Below, piece by piece: positions 8,852 through 15,492 of a stretch of 64,000 bases of DNA. The position numbers and the translations under genes were made by a program. Position 1 is the stretch's first letter. Each line of letters begins with the position of its first letter. The notes under the pieces are model-generated. The model was not told where the DNA came from, made no database searches, and saw nothing but the letters and a program-made list of their open reading frames with translations. The DNA is from Desulfoscipio geothermicus DSM 3669 (GTDB lineage Bacteria; Bacillota; Desulfotomaculia; Desulfotomaculales; Desulfallaceae): positions 52,640 through 116,639 of the forward strand of contig NZ_FOYM01000010.1 of assembly GCF_900115975.1 (NCBI RefSeq), given 5' to 3'.

Positions 8852-9115
8852 TTGCGACTGGATAAATTTCTTAAAGTTTCCCGGGTGGTCAAACGGCGCA
8901 CGCTGGCCAAGGAGGTATGCGACCGTCGGCAGGTGACGGTGAACGGTCGGGTAGCGAAAGCAGGAACGGTTGTGCAGCCGGGAGACGTGGTGGAAGTGAT
9001 GTTTGGACAGCGCCGCCTGAAAGTGCAGATAGTAAGTTTGCGGGAAACTGTACCGGCCAAGCAAGCGGCGGAATTATATGCAGTGCTTGAAGATGAAAAA
9101 ATAGTGGAAGAATAA
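8852..9115 (+). CDS. rqcP: S4-domain RNA-binding protein RqcP (YabO)
   Basis: An 87-residue S4 RNA-binding protein of the RqcP/Hsp15 type. In B. subtilis it works with RqcH on stalled 50S subunits in ribosome quality control and Ala-tailing. The N-terminus RLDKFLKVSRVVKRRTLAKE and the loop VTVNGRVAKAGTVVQPGDVV are typical. It starts at TTG, 10 bases after a GGGG site. It lies 40 bases after hup and is followed by a terminator, so hup-rqcP may form one unit. Confidence 0.9.
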   Translation: MRLDKFLKVSRVVKRRTLAKEVCDRRQVTVNGRVAKAGTVVQPGDVVEVMFGQRRLKVQIVSLRETVPAKQAAELYAVLEDEKIVEE

Positions 9116-9125
9116 CTTACCAAGT

Positions 9126-9156
9126 AAAGGTCCTTTGGGGCCTTTTTTATTTTTTC
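9126..9156 (+). terminator. Rho-independent terminator after rqcP
   Basis: AAAGG-CC pairs with GG-CCTTT (9126-9133 with about 9137-9145) and is followed by TTT, A, T-rich sequence to 9156. Confidence 0.75.
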
Positions 9157-9319
9157 CGGGAAAGTATGCGCAAAAAGCAAACAGGGGGCTATATGGGCGT
9201 GTACAGGATATTTACGGGTCTATATGCGTGATAAACATAAAATTTGGCTGAATACGCCTGATTATGGATCTTGCATCAATGTGTTAGTATTAACAAAAAA
9301 TGGAATTTAGGTTGGGAGT

Positions 9320-9634
9320 GTGTTCAAGATGTTTTGGATGTCCTGGATCAAGCAACAGGTGGATAATATTTGGGCGGTAATGCCCAGGCACGGGGTGGTG
9401 CCCGGCAGGAAAAAACTTTTGGGCTGGTTGGTGGGTAAAAATGGTTGCTTACAGGCGGCAACCGGCGGTCCGGTGGCGGAGACGATACTGCCCATATGCC
9501 CGGCCACGGCGGTCCCGGCGAGGGAACCCTCCTTTGCGGGGGGGGTAAGGCCCGGAGGGGCGGCGCGGCTGACGGGGGTGCTGCATTATTTCACCAGGGG
9601 GCCCGACGGATCGTGCCGGTTTTGTATAATTTAA
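9320..9634 (+). CDS. Hypothetical protein, 104 residues, uncertain
   Basis: Not recognised. The frame starts at GTG (9320), with AGGTTGGGAG upstream as a possible ribosome site; an internal ATG at 9329 is an alternative. The predicted protein begins with a Trp/Met-rich helix (FKMFWMSWIKQQVDNIWAVM), continues Gly/Pro-rich and ends in CRFCII. No domain or transmembrane segment stands out. Together with its flanks it fills an otherwise empty 560-base stretch between rqcP and the SpoIID-like gene. CATAAAAT at about 9234-9241 resembles a sigma-E -10 box, but no matching -35 was found. It could be a real spore gene or a chance frame in GC-rich DNA. Confidence 0.35.
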   Translation: MFKMFWMSWIKQQVDNIWAVMPRHGVVPGRKKLLGWLVGKNGCLQAATGGPVAETILPICPATAVPAREPSFAGGVRPGGAARLTGVLHYFTRGPDGSCRFCII

Positions 9635-9675
9635 ATCCATCCCACAAAAAATAAAAAAAACACGGAGGGTGGGGG

Positions 9676-10638
9676 ATGGATTTGCAAAGGTTTGACAAGC
9701 TAAAAATATTACTTGTTATTGTAATGGTAATAGGGCTGGTATGGGGTTGCGCAAGGGGGCCCCAGCGCAAACCCGTGGAACCTGTCCCCGGCGCGCCGGA
9801 CAGGGAGCCAACCATAAGCCTGTACATCAAGGAGCAGGACAAAAAAAAGGACATCAAGCTGGAAGAGTACTTGGCCGGCGTAGTGGCGGCGGAGATGGAA
9901 CCCAGTTGGCCGGTTAACGCCCTGGCCGCCCAGGCTATTGTGGCCCGCACATTCACCATGGAAAATATCAAGGCCGGTCGGGTGAAAAAGCTGCATGGCA
10001 CGGACGCATCCACCGATGTGGAGGAATTTCAGGCCTATGACCCCTCCCGGATCAATGACAATGTGCGAAAAGCGGTGCAATCCACCAGGGGAAAAGTGAT
10101 TACTTACCGGGGCAAATACGTAAAGGGATGGTTTTCAGCCTGTGACGGCGGGATTTCCGCCTCCGCGCAAGAGGGGCTGGCATTTAATAAAGGGCCCACG
10201 CCATACATTAAGGCCGGAGCGCGGGATGAATGCCTATCGATTACTGTACCGGAAAACCGGCACTGGCGGGCTGAAATACCCCTGGACCAGGTGCGTGCGG
10301 CGGTCCGGGAAAACAGCGGAAAAGATCCGGGAGATATCAGCGCGGTAAAGATAACGGAAAGGGGGCCTTCGGGAAGGGTCACCATGCTGCAAATCGGTTC
10401 GGCAGCGGTGAGCGGCCCGGGTTTGAGACTGGCGTTGGGCAGCGACAAGGTGCGGTCCATGCTGCTGTCCAAGGCCGCAGTGCAGGGCGGCAACCTGGTT
10501 TTGGAGGGTAAGGGATACGGTCACGGGGTTGGATTGTGTCAATGGGGTGCCAAGAAAATGGCCGTGGAAGGAAAATCGCCGGAAGAGATCATTAAATTTT
10601 ATTACCGGAATGTCGACATCCAAAAATTATGGAATTAA
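9676..10638 (+). CDS. SpoIID/LytB-domain peptidoglycan lytic lipoprotein
   Basis: SpoIID proteins are membrane-bound lytic transglycosylases that act on glycan strands during engulfment; LytB relatives modify amidase activity. The 320-residue protein has a lipoprotein signal (LVWGC, Cys25) in place of the single transmembrane anchor of classical SpoIID. The SpoIID domain starts at about residue 58, with LEEYLAGVVAAEMEPSWP holding Glu73 at the catalytic Glu position, AQAIVARTFT, and the C-terminal GKGYGHGVGLCQWGAKKMA. The ATG follows GGAGGGTGGGGG. It is not part of this locus in Bacillus and is probably a SpoIID paralogue. Both flanks carry terminators. Confidence 0.88.
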   Translation: MDLQRFDKLKILLVIVMVIGLVWGCARGPQRKPVEPVPGAPDREPTISLYIKEQDKKKDIKLEEYLAGVVAAEMEPSWPVNALAAQAIVARTFTMENIKAGRVKKLHGTDASTDVEEFQAYDPSRINDNVRKAVQSTRGKVITYRGKYVKGWFSACDGGISASAQEGLAFNKGPTPYIKAGARDECLSITVPENRHWRAEIPLDQVRAAVRENSGKDPGDISAVKITERGPSGRVTMLQIGSAAVSGPGLRLALGSDKVRSMLLSKAAVQGGNLVLEGKGYGHGVGLCQWGAKKMAVEGKSPEEIIKFYYRNVDIQKLWN

Positions 10639-10645
10639 CAGTTTT

Positions 10646-10677
10646 AACGGTGGCCCGGAACAGGGCCACCGTTTTTT
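10646..10677 (+). terminator. Rho-independent terminator after the SpoIID-like gene
   Basis: AACGGTGGCCC (10646-10656) pairs perfectly with GGGCCACCGTT (10663-10673) over a 6-base loop, and the T run continues to 10677. Confidence 0.9.
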
Positions 10678-10705
10678 GCATAATTATGGATTAGCGGCAT
10701 AGATA
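10678..10705 (+). promoter_or_regulatory. Possible sigma-E promoter of yabPQ
   Basis: GCATAAT (10678-10684), 13-base gap, CATAGATA (10698-10705) is a moderate match to the mother-cell sigma-E pattern (GMATATT / CATACAAT). yabP is a sigma-E gene in B. subtilis and starts 50 bases further on. Confidence 0.35.
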
Positions 10706-10755
10706 TAATTTGAATAGGTTTATCCGTGCTTTTTCAGGCCGGGAGGTGAAACAAA

Positions 10756-11040
10756 ATGGAGCAGAAACAAGCGTTCAGCAACCGGCTGGTCCTTACTGAC
10801 CGCAGGTATTTGCAGGTGGACGGGGTGGAGCATGTAGGCAATTTCAACGAAAAGGAAATCACTCTGGACACCAATATGGGGTTTCTTACCCTCCGGGGAG
10901 AGGGGTTGCATATTACTCAACTGAACCTGGAAAGCGGCAATCTGGTGGTGGAGGGTAAAATCAACTTTATGGAATTTACCGATGGCAAAGGTTCCGGTGG
11001 ATTCCGCGGCAAGGGCATGTTGAACAGGATTTTTAAATAA
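10756..11040 (+). CDS. yabP: Sporulation protein YabP
   Basis: A 94-residue mother-cell sporulation protein of the YabP/YqfC family; its biochemical role is unsettled. Family features are NRLVLTDRRYLQVDGVEHVGNFNEKEITLDT followed by the GFLTLRGEGLHITQLNLESGNLVVEG segment, a short beta-rich fold. The ATG follows GGGAGGTG. yabQ starts 51 bases after its stop and is most likely co-transcribed. Confidence 0.92.
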   Translation: MEQKQAFSNRLVLTDRRYLQVDGVEHVGNFNEKEITLDTNMGFLTLRGEGLHITQLNLESGNLVVEGKINFMEFTDGKGSGGFRGKGMLNRIFK

Positions 11041-11091
11041 CCCGTACCCGGTAACGTGCTGCCCGGGGGAAAGTTTTGGAGGTTGAAGCTT

Positions 11092-11646
11092 GTGACGGAG
11101 CCGGTAACCAGTCAATTTATGGTATTTATATACACCATTTTGACCGGAGCGCTGGCCGGGTTTTTATTTGATATTTACGCCGGGGTCGGCCAAGTTTGGC
11201 GGCTGAGAAAAACCGGCATTTTTTTCGGTGACGTGGTGTACTGGCTGGTATTGACGGCGCTGGTTTACGGGTTAATATTGCACTATAACCAGGGGGAAGT
11301 GCGTTTTTTTGTGCTCCTGGGGTTGGGCATGGGCGCCGCGCTTTATTTTCAACTCAGCCGCCGGCGGGTCAGGAAGGCGGTTATCAAAACAATCGAGTTG
11401 ACCATCCGTTTGCTCAAATGGCTCGGAAAATCAATGGTATGGCTGGTGGGCGTACTGCTCTTACCCTTCCGGTTGGTCTACCTGGTTATTACCTACCCGT
11501 TTCGCTTGCTTGGACTGGTGCTGGGTAGAACAGGCCGAGCAGTGGCCAAGCTGATAAAACGCCTGGTTCCCACGCCGGTTAAGTCTTTCTATCACCGGCT
11601 GGTTAATCAGTGGAAAAGATTGCTGGCTGGAATTAAACGCCGGTGA
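11092..11646 (+). CDS. yabQ: Spore cortex biosynthesis protein YabQ
   Basis: A membrane protein needed for cortex formation in B. subtilis. From the GTG at 11092, placed 9 bases after GGAGG, it has 184 residues; an upstream GTG at 11056 would add 12 and lacks a ribosome site. Membrane segments lie at about residues 5-25, 45-65, 70-90 and 110-140, and the C-terminus is strongly basic (KLIKRLVPTPVKSFYHRL, KRLLAGIKRR). It is longer than Bacillus YabQ because of the extra hydrophobic and basic C-terminal part. Its stop codon touches a partial copy of the intergenic repeat. Confidence 0.88.
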   Translation: MTEPVTSQFMVFIYTILTGALAGFLFDIYAGVGQVWRLRKTGIFFGDVVYWLVLTALVYGLILHYNQGEVRFFVLLGLGMGAALYFQLSRRRVRKAVIKTIELTIRLLKWLGKSMVWLVGVLLLPFRLVYLVITYPFRLLGLVLGRTGRAVAKLIKRLVPTPVKSFYHRLVNQWKRLLAGIKRR

Positions 11647-11673
11647 AGCAAACCATAGTCCCGTCGGCGCGAA
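11644..11673 (+). repeat. Partial third copy of the structured repeat (3' segment)
   Basis: The 30 bases beginning in the yabQ stop match 11990-12019 inside copy 2 with five differences, including the shared core TAGTCCCGTCG. The flanking CCGCAGCGGG near 11698 also resembles the copy 2 end. It looks like a truncated remnant of the same element. Confidence 0.5.
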
Positions 11674-11710
11674 GCACTGGTGTGGGTTCTGGCAATACCG
11701 CAGCGGGCAA

Positions 11711-11763
11711 AAAAGGGGACTGGCTCCATTTTCGCTTTTTGAAAATGGTGCCAGTCCCCTTTT
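11711..11763 (+). repeat. REP-like perfect palindrome with AAAAGGGGACTGGC arms
   Basis: Arms of 23 bases (11711-11733 and 11741-11763) pair with one T-T mismatch over a 7-base loop. The outer part AAAAGGGGAC-CTGGC recurs as fragments at about 12099-12108, 26266-26277 and 27510-27520 in this window, which suggests a dispersed family. The terminal TTTT might also allow it to end yabPQ transcription. Confidence 0.7.
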
Positions 11764-11799
11764 ACGGTGCCTATCCTGAAAAGGCATATTGGGTGCGGG

Positions 11800-12046
11800 C
11801 GGGTTGTTCCCCGCAAGTGATGTATCGGAGCGTCGGTAACGGGACTTGGTGAAGCTGAGGCTGCCGAATTGGCGGGACGAATCGCGCAACAAACCACTGG
11901 CATAGCTTGAAAAGAGAAAGCTATTGTTAATAAATGACCCAGTATAACTACCCGTTCTGCGCATTATGCAGGACCGCCAAATTCGGCCCGAAGCGAACCT
12001 TAGTCCCGTCGACGCGGAGATTTTGAACGCAGCGGGGAACAACCCG
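11800..12046 (+). ncRNA. Structured intergenic repeat, copy 2 (unclassified RNA-like element)
   Basis: Ends 11800-11814 and 12032-12046 form a perfect 15-bp closing helix whose sequence is unrelated to the closing helix of copy 1. The conserved 5' block is 11815-11888. The inner stem GCCGAATT (11863-11870) pairs with AATTCGGC (11980-11987), and the G-C pair of copy 1 at 6581/6698 is A-T here (11867/11983), a compensatory change. The second conserved block is 11941-11994 and the 3' block 12014-12034. A local hairpin ATAGCTT/AAGCTAT lies near 11902-11924. It is about 93 bases shorter than copy 1 because the large variable hairpin is replaced by a short linker. It occupies the yabQ-spoIIR gap. 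Confidence 0.6.
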
Positions 12047-12135
12047 ACCTGCATGCTTTTCATCCTCTGTTGGTGCCGCGATAGCGGCATGAAAGTCTGT
12101 CCCCTTTTTGCTTTGTTGAATAGTTACGTTTTTTC

Positions 12136-12777
12136 TTAAGATACGAATGACTTGAACAATTCGACGATACGGAAGCGGTATTCCACCCGGGCCTCCCCCG
12201 GGTTTTTATCATTATTGTTACGGTCAGGCGTTTTTTCCACGGCCGATGCGTATGGCAGCGAGGTGGGCGCGGCACCCTGCGGGGGGTTTACGAAACAAAG
12301 GGGCGGGTAAAGCACGCACCACCAGTTGGCGCCCCGGCCGGATCCGATGATCACCCGCACCGCTTCATAGCGCCCGGGCGGCAGGGTCAATGATGTGACC
12401 CGGCCCGCATTTTTTATAGTATACGTTTTTTCCGGAAAATCGAAGTTCCCCCGTACCACCTGAACCGGATAATCAAATCCCTGATTGTGAATTTCGTCCA
12501 GAGCTATCCGCCTGATTTTTTCCTTGTTGGCATCCGCTATATCCCTGGCTTCCTCGATATTGGCCGCTGCATTGAAAATAGACGCTGTTTCCCTGACAAT
12601 GCGGTCTTTGACTCTATATTTCAAATCCTGATCGTAAAACGTGTTGCTGTTGGCTATTACGTGCAGGCGGATTAAATTATCCTTTTGGTAATTGTTATCA
12701 TATTGCCTGTAAGCGTACAGCCAGCCTGCGCCGGCTAAAAGCGAAAAGATCATTGCGACGCCGATTAACTTGCGCAT
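12136..12777 (-). CDS. spoIIR: Stage II sporulation protein R
   Basis: Forespore-secreted signal that triggers SpoIIGA to process pro-sigma-E in the mother cell. The 213-residue protein has an N-terminal signal anchor (residues 4-22), then IRLHVIANSNTFYDQDLKYRVKD, PPGRYEAVRVIIGSGRGANWWCVLYPPLCFV and a variable tail, all diagnostic for SpoIIR. It is the only gene on the - strand among the conserved core genes and interrupts the yabQ-divIC order of B. subtilis. The ATG at 12777 follows AGGTGATGGC. A sigma-F-like promoter lies 32-61 bases upstream. Confidence 0.93.
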   Translation of the reverse strand: MRKLIGVAMIFSLLAGAGWLYAYRQYDNNYQKDNLIRLHVIANSNTFYDQDLKYRVKDRIVRETASIFNAAANIEEARDIADANKEKIRRIALDEIHNQGFDYPVQVVRGNFDFPEKTYTIKNAGRVTSLTLPPGRYEAVRVIIGSGRGANWWCVLYPPLCFVNPPQGAAPTSLPYASAVEKTPDRNNNDKNPGEARVEYRFRIVELFKSFVS

Positions 12778-12808
12778 GCCATCACCTGCTTTTCTAATTG
12801 ATTAATAA

Positions 12809-12838
12809 TAGTTTTACCAGTATTTTTTTGTTTATACC
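12809..12838 (-). promoter_or_regulatory. Candidate sigma-F promoter of spoIIR
   Basis: Read on the - strand: GGTATA (12838-12833), 14-base spacer, GGTAAAACTA (12818-12809). The second box fits the sigma-F -10 pattern GGNNANANTR and the first the -35 GYATA. spoIIR is the classic sigma-F target. Confidence 0.7.
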
Positions 12839-12912
12839 TGAAAAAATTTTGACGAAGTCGCTTATTAATTAAGAAAAAAGGGTAAAAATATAGGTAGAGG
12901 AGGGATTTTAAA

Positions 12913-13197
12913 GTGATAGGTACAACCACATTAGCGGACTATTTGGTTAAAGCGGGAGAGCGCCTGCCCGAAGAGGCTGACCGGGTGCTGGAAGCGCTGG
13001 TGACAGAAGGGGACATGAACAAGGAAGACCTTTCCCTGCTTTCCCGGGTGAAAAGAGCTGTTCTGGATCATGTGATCATGCAACTGTATGCCCTGGGGCT
13101 GGTGGAAGTGTCCACGGAGGGCAAAAGTAAAATTTGCAGCTTAACCAAACTGGGACAGGAATATATTTCTCTGATGGAAGAAAAGAAAGCCGGTTAA
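12913..13197 (+). CDS. Small protein of unknown function, possibly winged-helix
   Basis: 94 residues from GTG after a strong GGAGGGA ribosome site. No family is recognised with certainty. The second half (HVIMQLYALGLVEVSTEGKSKICSLTKLGQEYI) reads like the wing and last helix of a small winged-helix DNA-binding domain, and the first half is helical and acidic. It lies divergently from spoIIR and before a terminator, so it is a one-gene unit. A regulatory role is an inference. Confidence 0.65.
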   Translation: MIGTTTLADYLVKAGERLPEEADRVLEALVTEGDMNKEDLSLLSRVKRAVLDHVIMQLYALGLVEVSTEGKSKICSLTKLGQEYISLMEEKKAG

Positions 13198-13218
13198 TAG
13201 CCGGCATTTTTTATTTTT
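13189..13218 (+). terminator. Short terminator at the end of the 94-residue gene
   Basis: GCCGG (13189-13193) pairs with CCGGC (13201-13205) and is followed by a T-rich run; the stem overlaps the stop codon. Confidence 0.65.
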
Positions 13219-13345
13219 TATGATTTCAGTTGCAGGAAATAACAGAGAGCCATAGAATAATTGTAATAAGTTTGTAGTCAATTTGTAGCAATCAGTCAGG
13301 TGTTTCGATAAATGGCGGTGGGCCCGCCGGTCGGGGTGGGACAGC

Positions 13346-13585
13346 ATGAAAATAGAGATCAGGGGGGCTGAAAAACTCAGTTTCCGGGAACGGCAGGTAG
13401 TAACCCTGAAAGAAATGGGGTGCGCGAGTGACAAGGTGGCCAAACAGCTGGGGTTGAGCGTCAGTACCGTGGCCACGCTTTATAGCAGAGCCCGGGCCAA
13501 GGGATATGAGGTGGTTATTGTAATTCCCGGGCATAATCTGGGATTATTCGGACCGGACGAGGAGGATGAAAACAGTGCTGGATAG
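13346..13585 (+). CDS. Sigma-70 region 4 / LuxR-like small HTH protein
   Basis: A 79-residue protein with LSFRERQVVTLKEMGCASDKVAKQLGLSVSTVATLYSRARAKGYEV, which is a helix-turn-helix of the sigma region 4 or LuxR C-terminal kind without any other domain. Its last codons overlap the start of divIC (13566) by 20 bases, so the two are translationally linked. The target genes are unknown. Small HTH proteins of this kind next to divIC are seen in Desulfotomaculum relatives, but this is recollection rather than a search. Confidence 0.75.
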   Translation: MKIEIRGAEKLSFRERQVVTLKEMGCASDKVAKQLGLSVSTVATLYSRARAKGYEVVIVIPGHNLGLFGPDEEDENSAG

Positions 13586-13976
13586 TTCATCCAGGCGGAC
13601 ACGGAATGTGGTGGCCTATGACGGGCGGGGACTGAAGAAGAACCGCCGAAGGTTCAGCATGTCCCGCAGTAAATTACCGCTGTTGATCATTACCCTGTTA
13701 ATGCTGTACATATCCTTTTCCCTCGGGACGCGCTTTGACCAGCTTAACGCCATGCAGCAGGATTTACGGGCCATGCAGGCCGAAATCAAGGAATTGCGGG
13801 GCAAAAACGTCGGTTTGCAAGACAAATTGGAAAAATTGCAGTCAAATGCTTATATTGAACAGGTGGCCAGGGAGAAACTGGGTCTGGTCAAACCGGGCGA
13901 GGACAGGATAGTCCCGGTGTCGCCAGGGGCGGGCGAGATGCGGCGAACGAGCCCGGCCGTTGAATTAAAGGACTAA
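13566..13976 (+). CDS. divIC: Septum formation initiator DivIC
   Basis: Division protein that forms the FtsL-DivIC-DivIB complex at the septum. The 136-residue protein has a basic cytoplasmic N-terminus (to about residue 38), one membrane helix (LPLLIITLLMLYISFSLG) and an extracellular coiled coil (LNAMQQDLRAMQAEIKELRGKN...LEKLQ), followed by the conserved YIEQVAREKLGLVKPGE motif. It overlaps the upstream HTH gene. Synteny with the Bacillus yabQ-divIC-yabR order supports the assignment. Confidence 0.92.
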   Translation: MKTVLDSSSRRTRNVVAYDGRGLKKNRRRFSMSRSKLPLLIITLLMLYISFSLGTRFDQLNAMQQDLRAMQAEIKELRGKNVGLQDKLEKLQSNAYIEQVAREKLGLVKPGEDRIVPVSPGAGEMRRTSPAVELKD

Positions 13977-13983
13977 TTAGTGC

Positions 13984-14011
13984 TTGACATCAAAGGTGGC
14001 TTTGATATAAT
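13984..14011 (+). promoter_or_regulatory. Consensus sigma-A promoter before yabR
   Basis: Perfect TTGACA (13984-13989) and perfect TATAAT (14006-14011) with a 16-base spacer, 42 bases before the yabR start. It lies just after the divIC stop and gives yabR its own vegetative expression. Confidence 0.8.
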
Positions 14012-14052
14012 AAATCAAGCTCTTATAAGGCATGGGAGGAAATTTTCGAGTT

Positions 14053-14445
14053 ATGCCAGTGCAAACGGGAAAAATTTTAGAAGGCAAGGTTACCGGGATT
14101 ACAAACTTTGGCGCCTTCGTGGAATTGCCGGGTGGCGAGACTGGCCTGGTACATATTTCGGAAATCGCAGAAGAGTACGTAAAGGATGTAAATGACTTTT
14201 TACACATTAATGACACAGTTAAAGTAAAAGTTATTTCCGTTGACCCCAAAGGTAAAATTGGATTATCCATCAAGCAAACCATCGAGTCACCCAAAAAACG
14301 CCCGTTTCAACGTAAAAAACCGGATATATCCTTTGAGGAAAAATTATCCCGTTTCTTTAAAGACAGTGAAGACAGGTTACAGGGCCTGCGCCGCAGCGCA
14401 GACGCCAAGCGCGGGGGGCGCGGTTCCAACCGGCGCAACCAGTAA
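14053..14445 (+). CDS. yabR: S1-domain RNA-binding protein (YabR/CvfD type)
   Basis: 130 residues from the ATG at 14053; an upstream ATG at 14032 would add seven residues but overlaps the GGGAGGA ribosome site, and the family N-terminus fits 14053. Residues 5-75 are one S1 RNA-binding domain (GKILEGKVTGITNFGAFVEL, GLVHISEIAEEYV, KGKIGLSIKQ). The rest is a basic linker and the conserved end FEEKLSRFFKDSEDRLQGLRR-KRGGRG seen in B. subtilis YabR. It probably binds ribosomes or mRNA. A terminator follows. Confidence 0.92.
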   Translation: MPVQTGKILEGKVTGITNFGAFVELPGGETGLVHISEIAEEYVKDVNDFLHINDTVKVKVISVDPKGKIGLSIKQTIESPKKRPFQRKKPDISFEEKLSRFFKDSEDRLQGLRRSADAKRGGRGSNRRNQ

Positions 14446-14458
14446 TGAAATAACTATA

Positions 14459-14487
14459 AGCATTTCCGACCGGGGAATGCTTTTTTT
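14459..14487 (+). terminator. Rho-independent terminator after yabR
   Basis: AGCATT-CC pairs with GG-GAATGCT (14459-14467 with 14472-14480) and is followed by six to seven T. Confidence 0.85.
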
Positions 14488-14525
14488 AGTTCCGGTGACA
14501 GGTAAAACAGTGTGAGGTGTAAAAA

Positions 14526-15407
14526 ATGAGGATTGCCGCTATTGATGTAGGGAGTAATTCCATCCGTTTGCTGGTGGCGGATGCGCCGGCTGACGGGGTA
14601 ATAACGCCTGTTCTACGGGATCTGCAAACCACCCGCCTGGGGCAGGGTTTTGCTGGCGGGCGGCTGGCTGATGCCGCTGTGCATAGGACGCTGGACGTTA
14701 TTAAGGACTTTGTGCGGCAGGCCCGGCGGGCGGGGGCTGAAAAAGTTGTGCTGGCGGCGACCAGTGCGGTGCGGGACGCTGCTAACCGGGAGGATTTCAT
14801 CCATGCGGTTTACGGTGCCACGGGTTATGCGCTGCGGGTGCTTTCCGGCGAGGAGGAAGCGCGGCTTAGTTACCTGGGGGTGACCGGGGCGCTGGGTGAT
14901 GTTCGGGACGCTCTGGTGATCGACATTGGGGGTGGCAGCACGGAATTTATCTGGCCGGGGCAGGGCGGGATACGGTTTCGCAGCGTTAACGCGGGGGCGG
15001 TGCGGATGACCGAAAGCGGTTTCGGCAGCGGCCAGATTCGGGCTGTGTTCGGCGATATTTTACGGGACATCCGGCCGGATAGCCCGGCTGATATGATTGG
15101 CGTGGGTGGTACGGTGACCACCCTGGCCGCCATGGCTCAGGAAATGCGTACATATGACCCCGATAAAGTGCATGGCTACCGTTTGACTGCGGCCAAGGTT
15201 GGTAAACTGTACCATGCGTTGCGGAAATTGCCCGTGGCGGCCAGGCAAAAGATGCCCGGGCTGCAGCCCGAGCGGGCGGACATTATTCCCGCGGGCGCCC
15301 TGATTTTATTGAGGGTATTGCAGGGATTGAACATGGATTCCGTTCTGGTCAGTGAGGCCGACATCTTATACGGTTTAATTATTTGGGAAGCACGAGAAAT
15401 GTCGTAA
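14526..15407 (+). CDS. Ppx/GppA exopolyphosphatase-type phosphatase
   Basis: Family enzymes hydrolyse polyphosphate or pppGpp. The 293-residue single-unit protein has the actin-like ATPase fold: phosphate-1 motif AAIDVGSNSIRLLVAD at the start, LAATSAVRDAANREDF near residue 80, the SGEEEARLSYLGV block, phosphate-2 VIDIGGGSTEFIW near 140 and IGVGGTVTTLAAM near 195. It lacks the C-terminal HD domain of long Ppx forms. The ATG follows GTGAGGTG. It is not in this locus in B. subtilis. Substrate choice cannot be read from sequence. Confidence 0.9.
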   Translation: MRIAAIDVGSNSIRLLVADAPADGVITPVLRDLQTTRLGQGFAGGRLADAAVHRTLDVIKDFVRQARRAGAEKVVLAATSAVRDAANREDFIHAVYGATGYALRVLSGEEEARLSYLGVTGALGDVRDALVIDIGGGSTEFIWPGQGGIRFRSVNAGAVRMTESGFGSGQIRAVFGDILRDIRPDSPADMIGVGGTVTTLAAMAQEMRTYDPDKVHGYRLTAAKVGKLYHALRKLPVAARQKMPGLQPERADIIPAGALILLRVLQGLNMDSVLVSEADILYGLIIWEAREMS

Positions 15408-15492
15408 TAATTTATACCATAAAATACCAAATATGCTATGTATTTACTACCCCGTTGTAATATAATGGAAGGAGGCATAACGGCATAAAGGG

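Noticed and set aside
15400..15466. 0A box (TGTCGTAA) and -35 element for spoIIE
   Set aside because: The 0A-like sequence lies inside the preceding stop region with mismatches, and no -35 fits the TATAAT at 15461 at normal or 21-base spacing.
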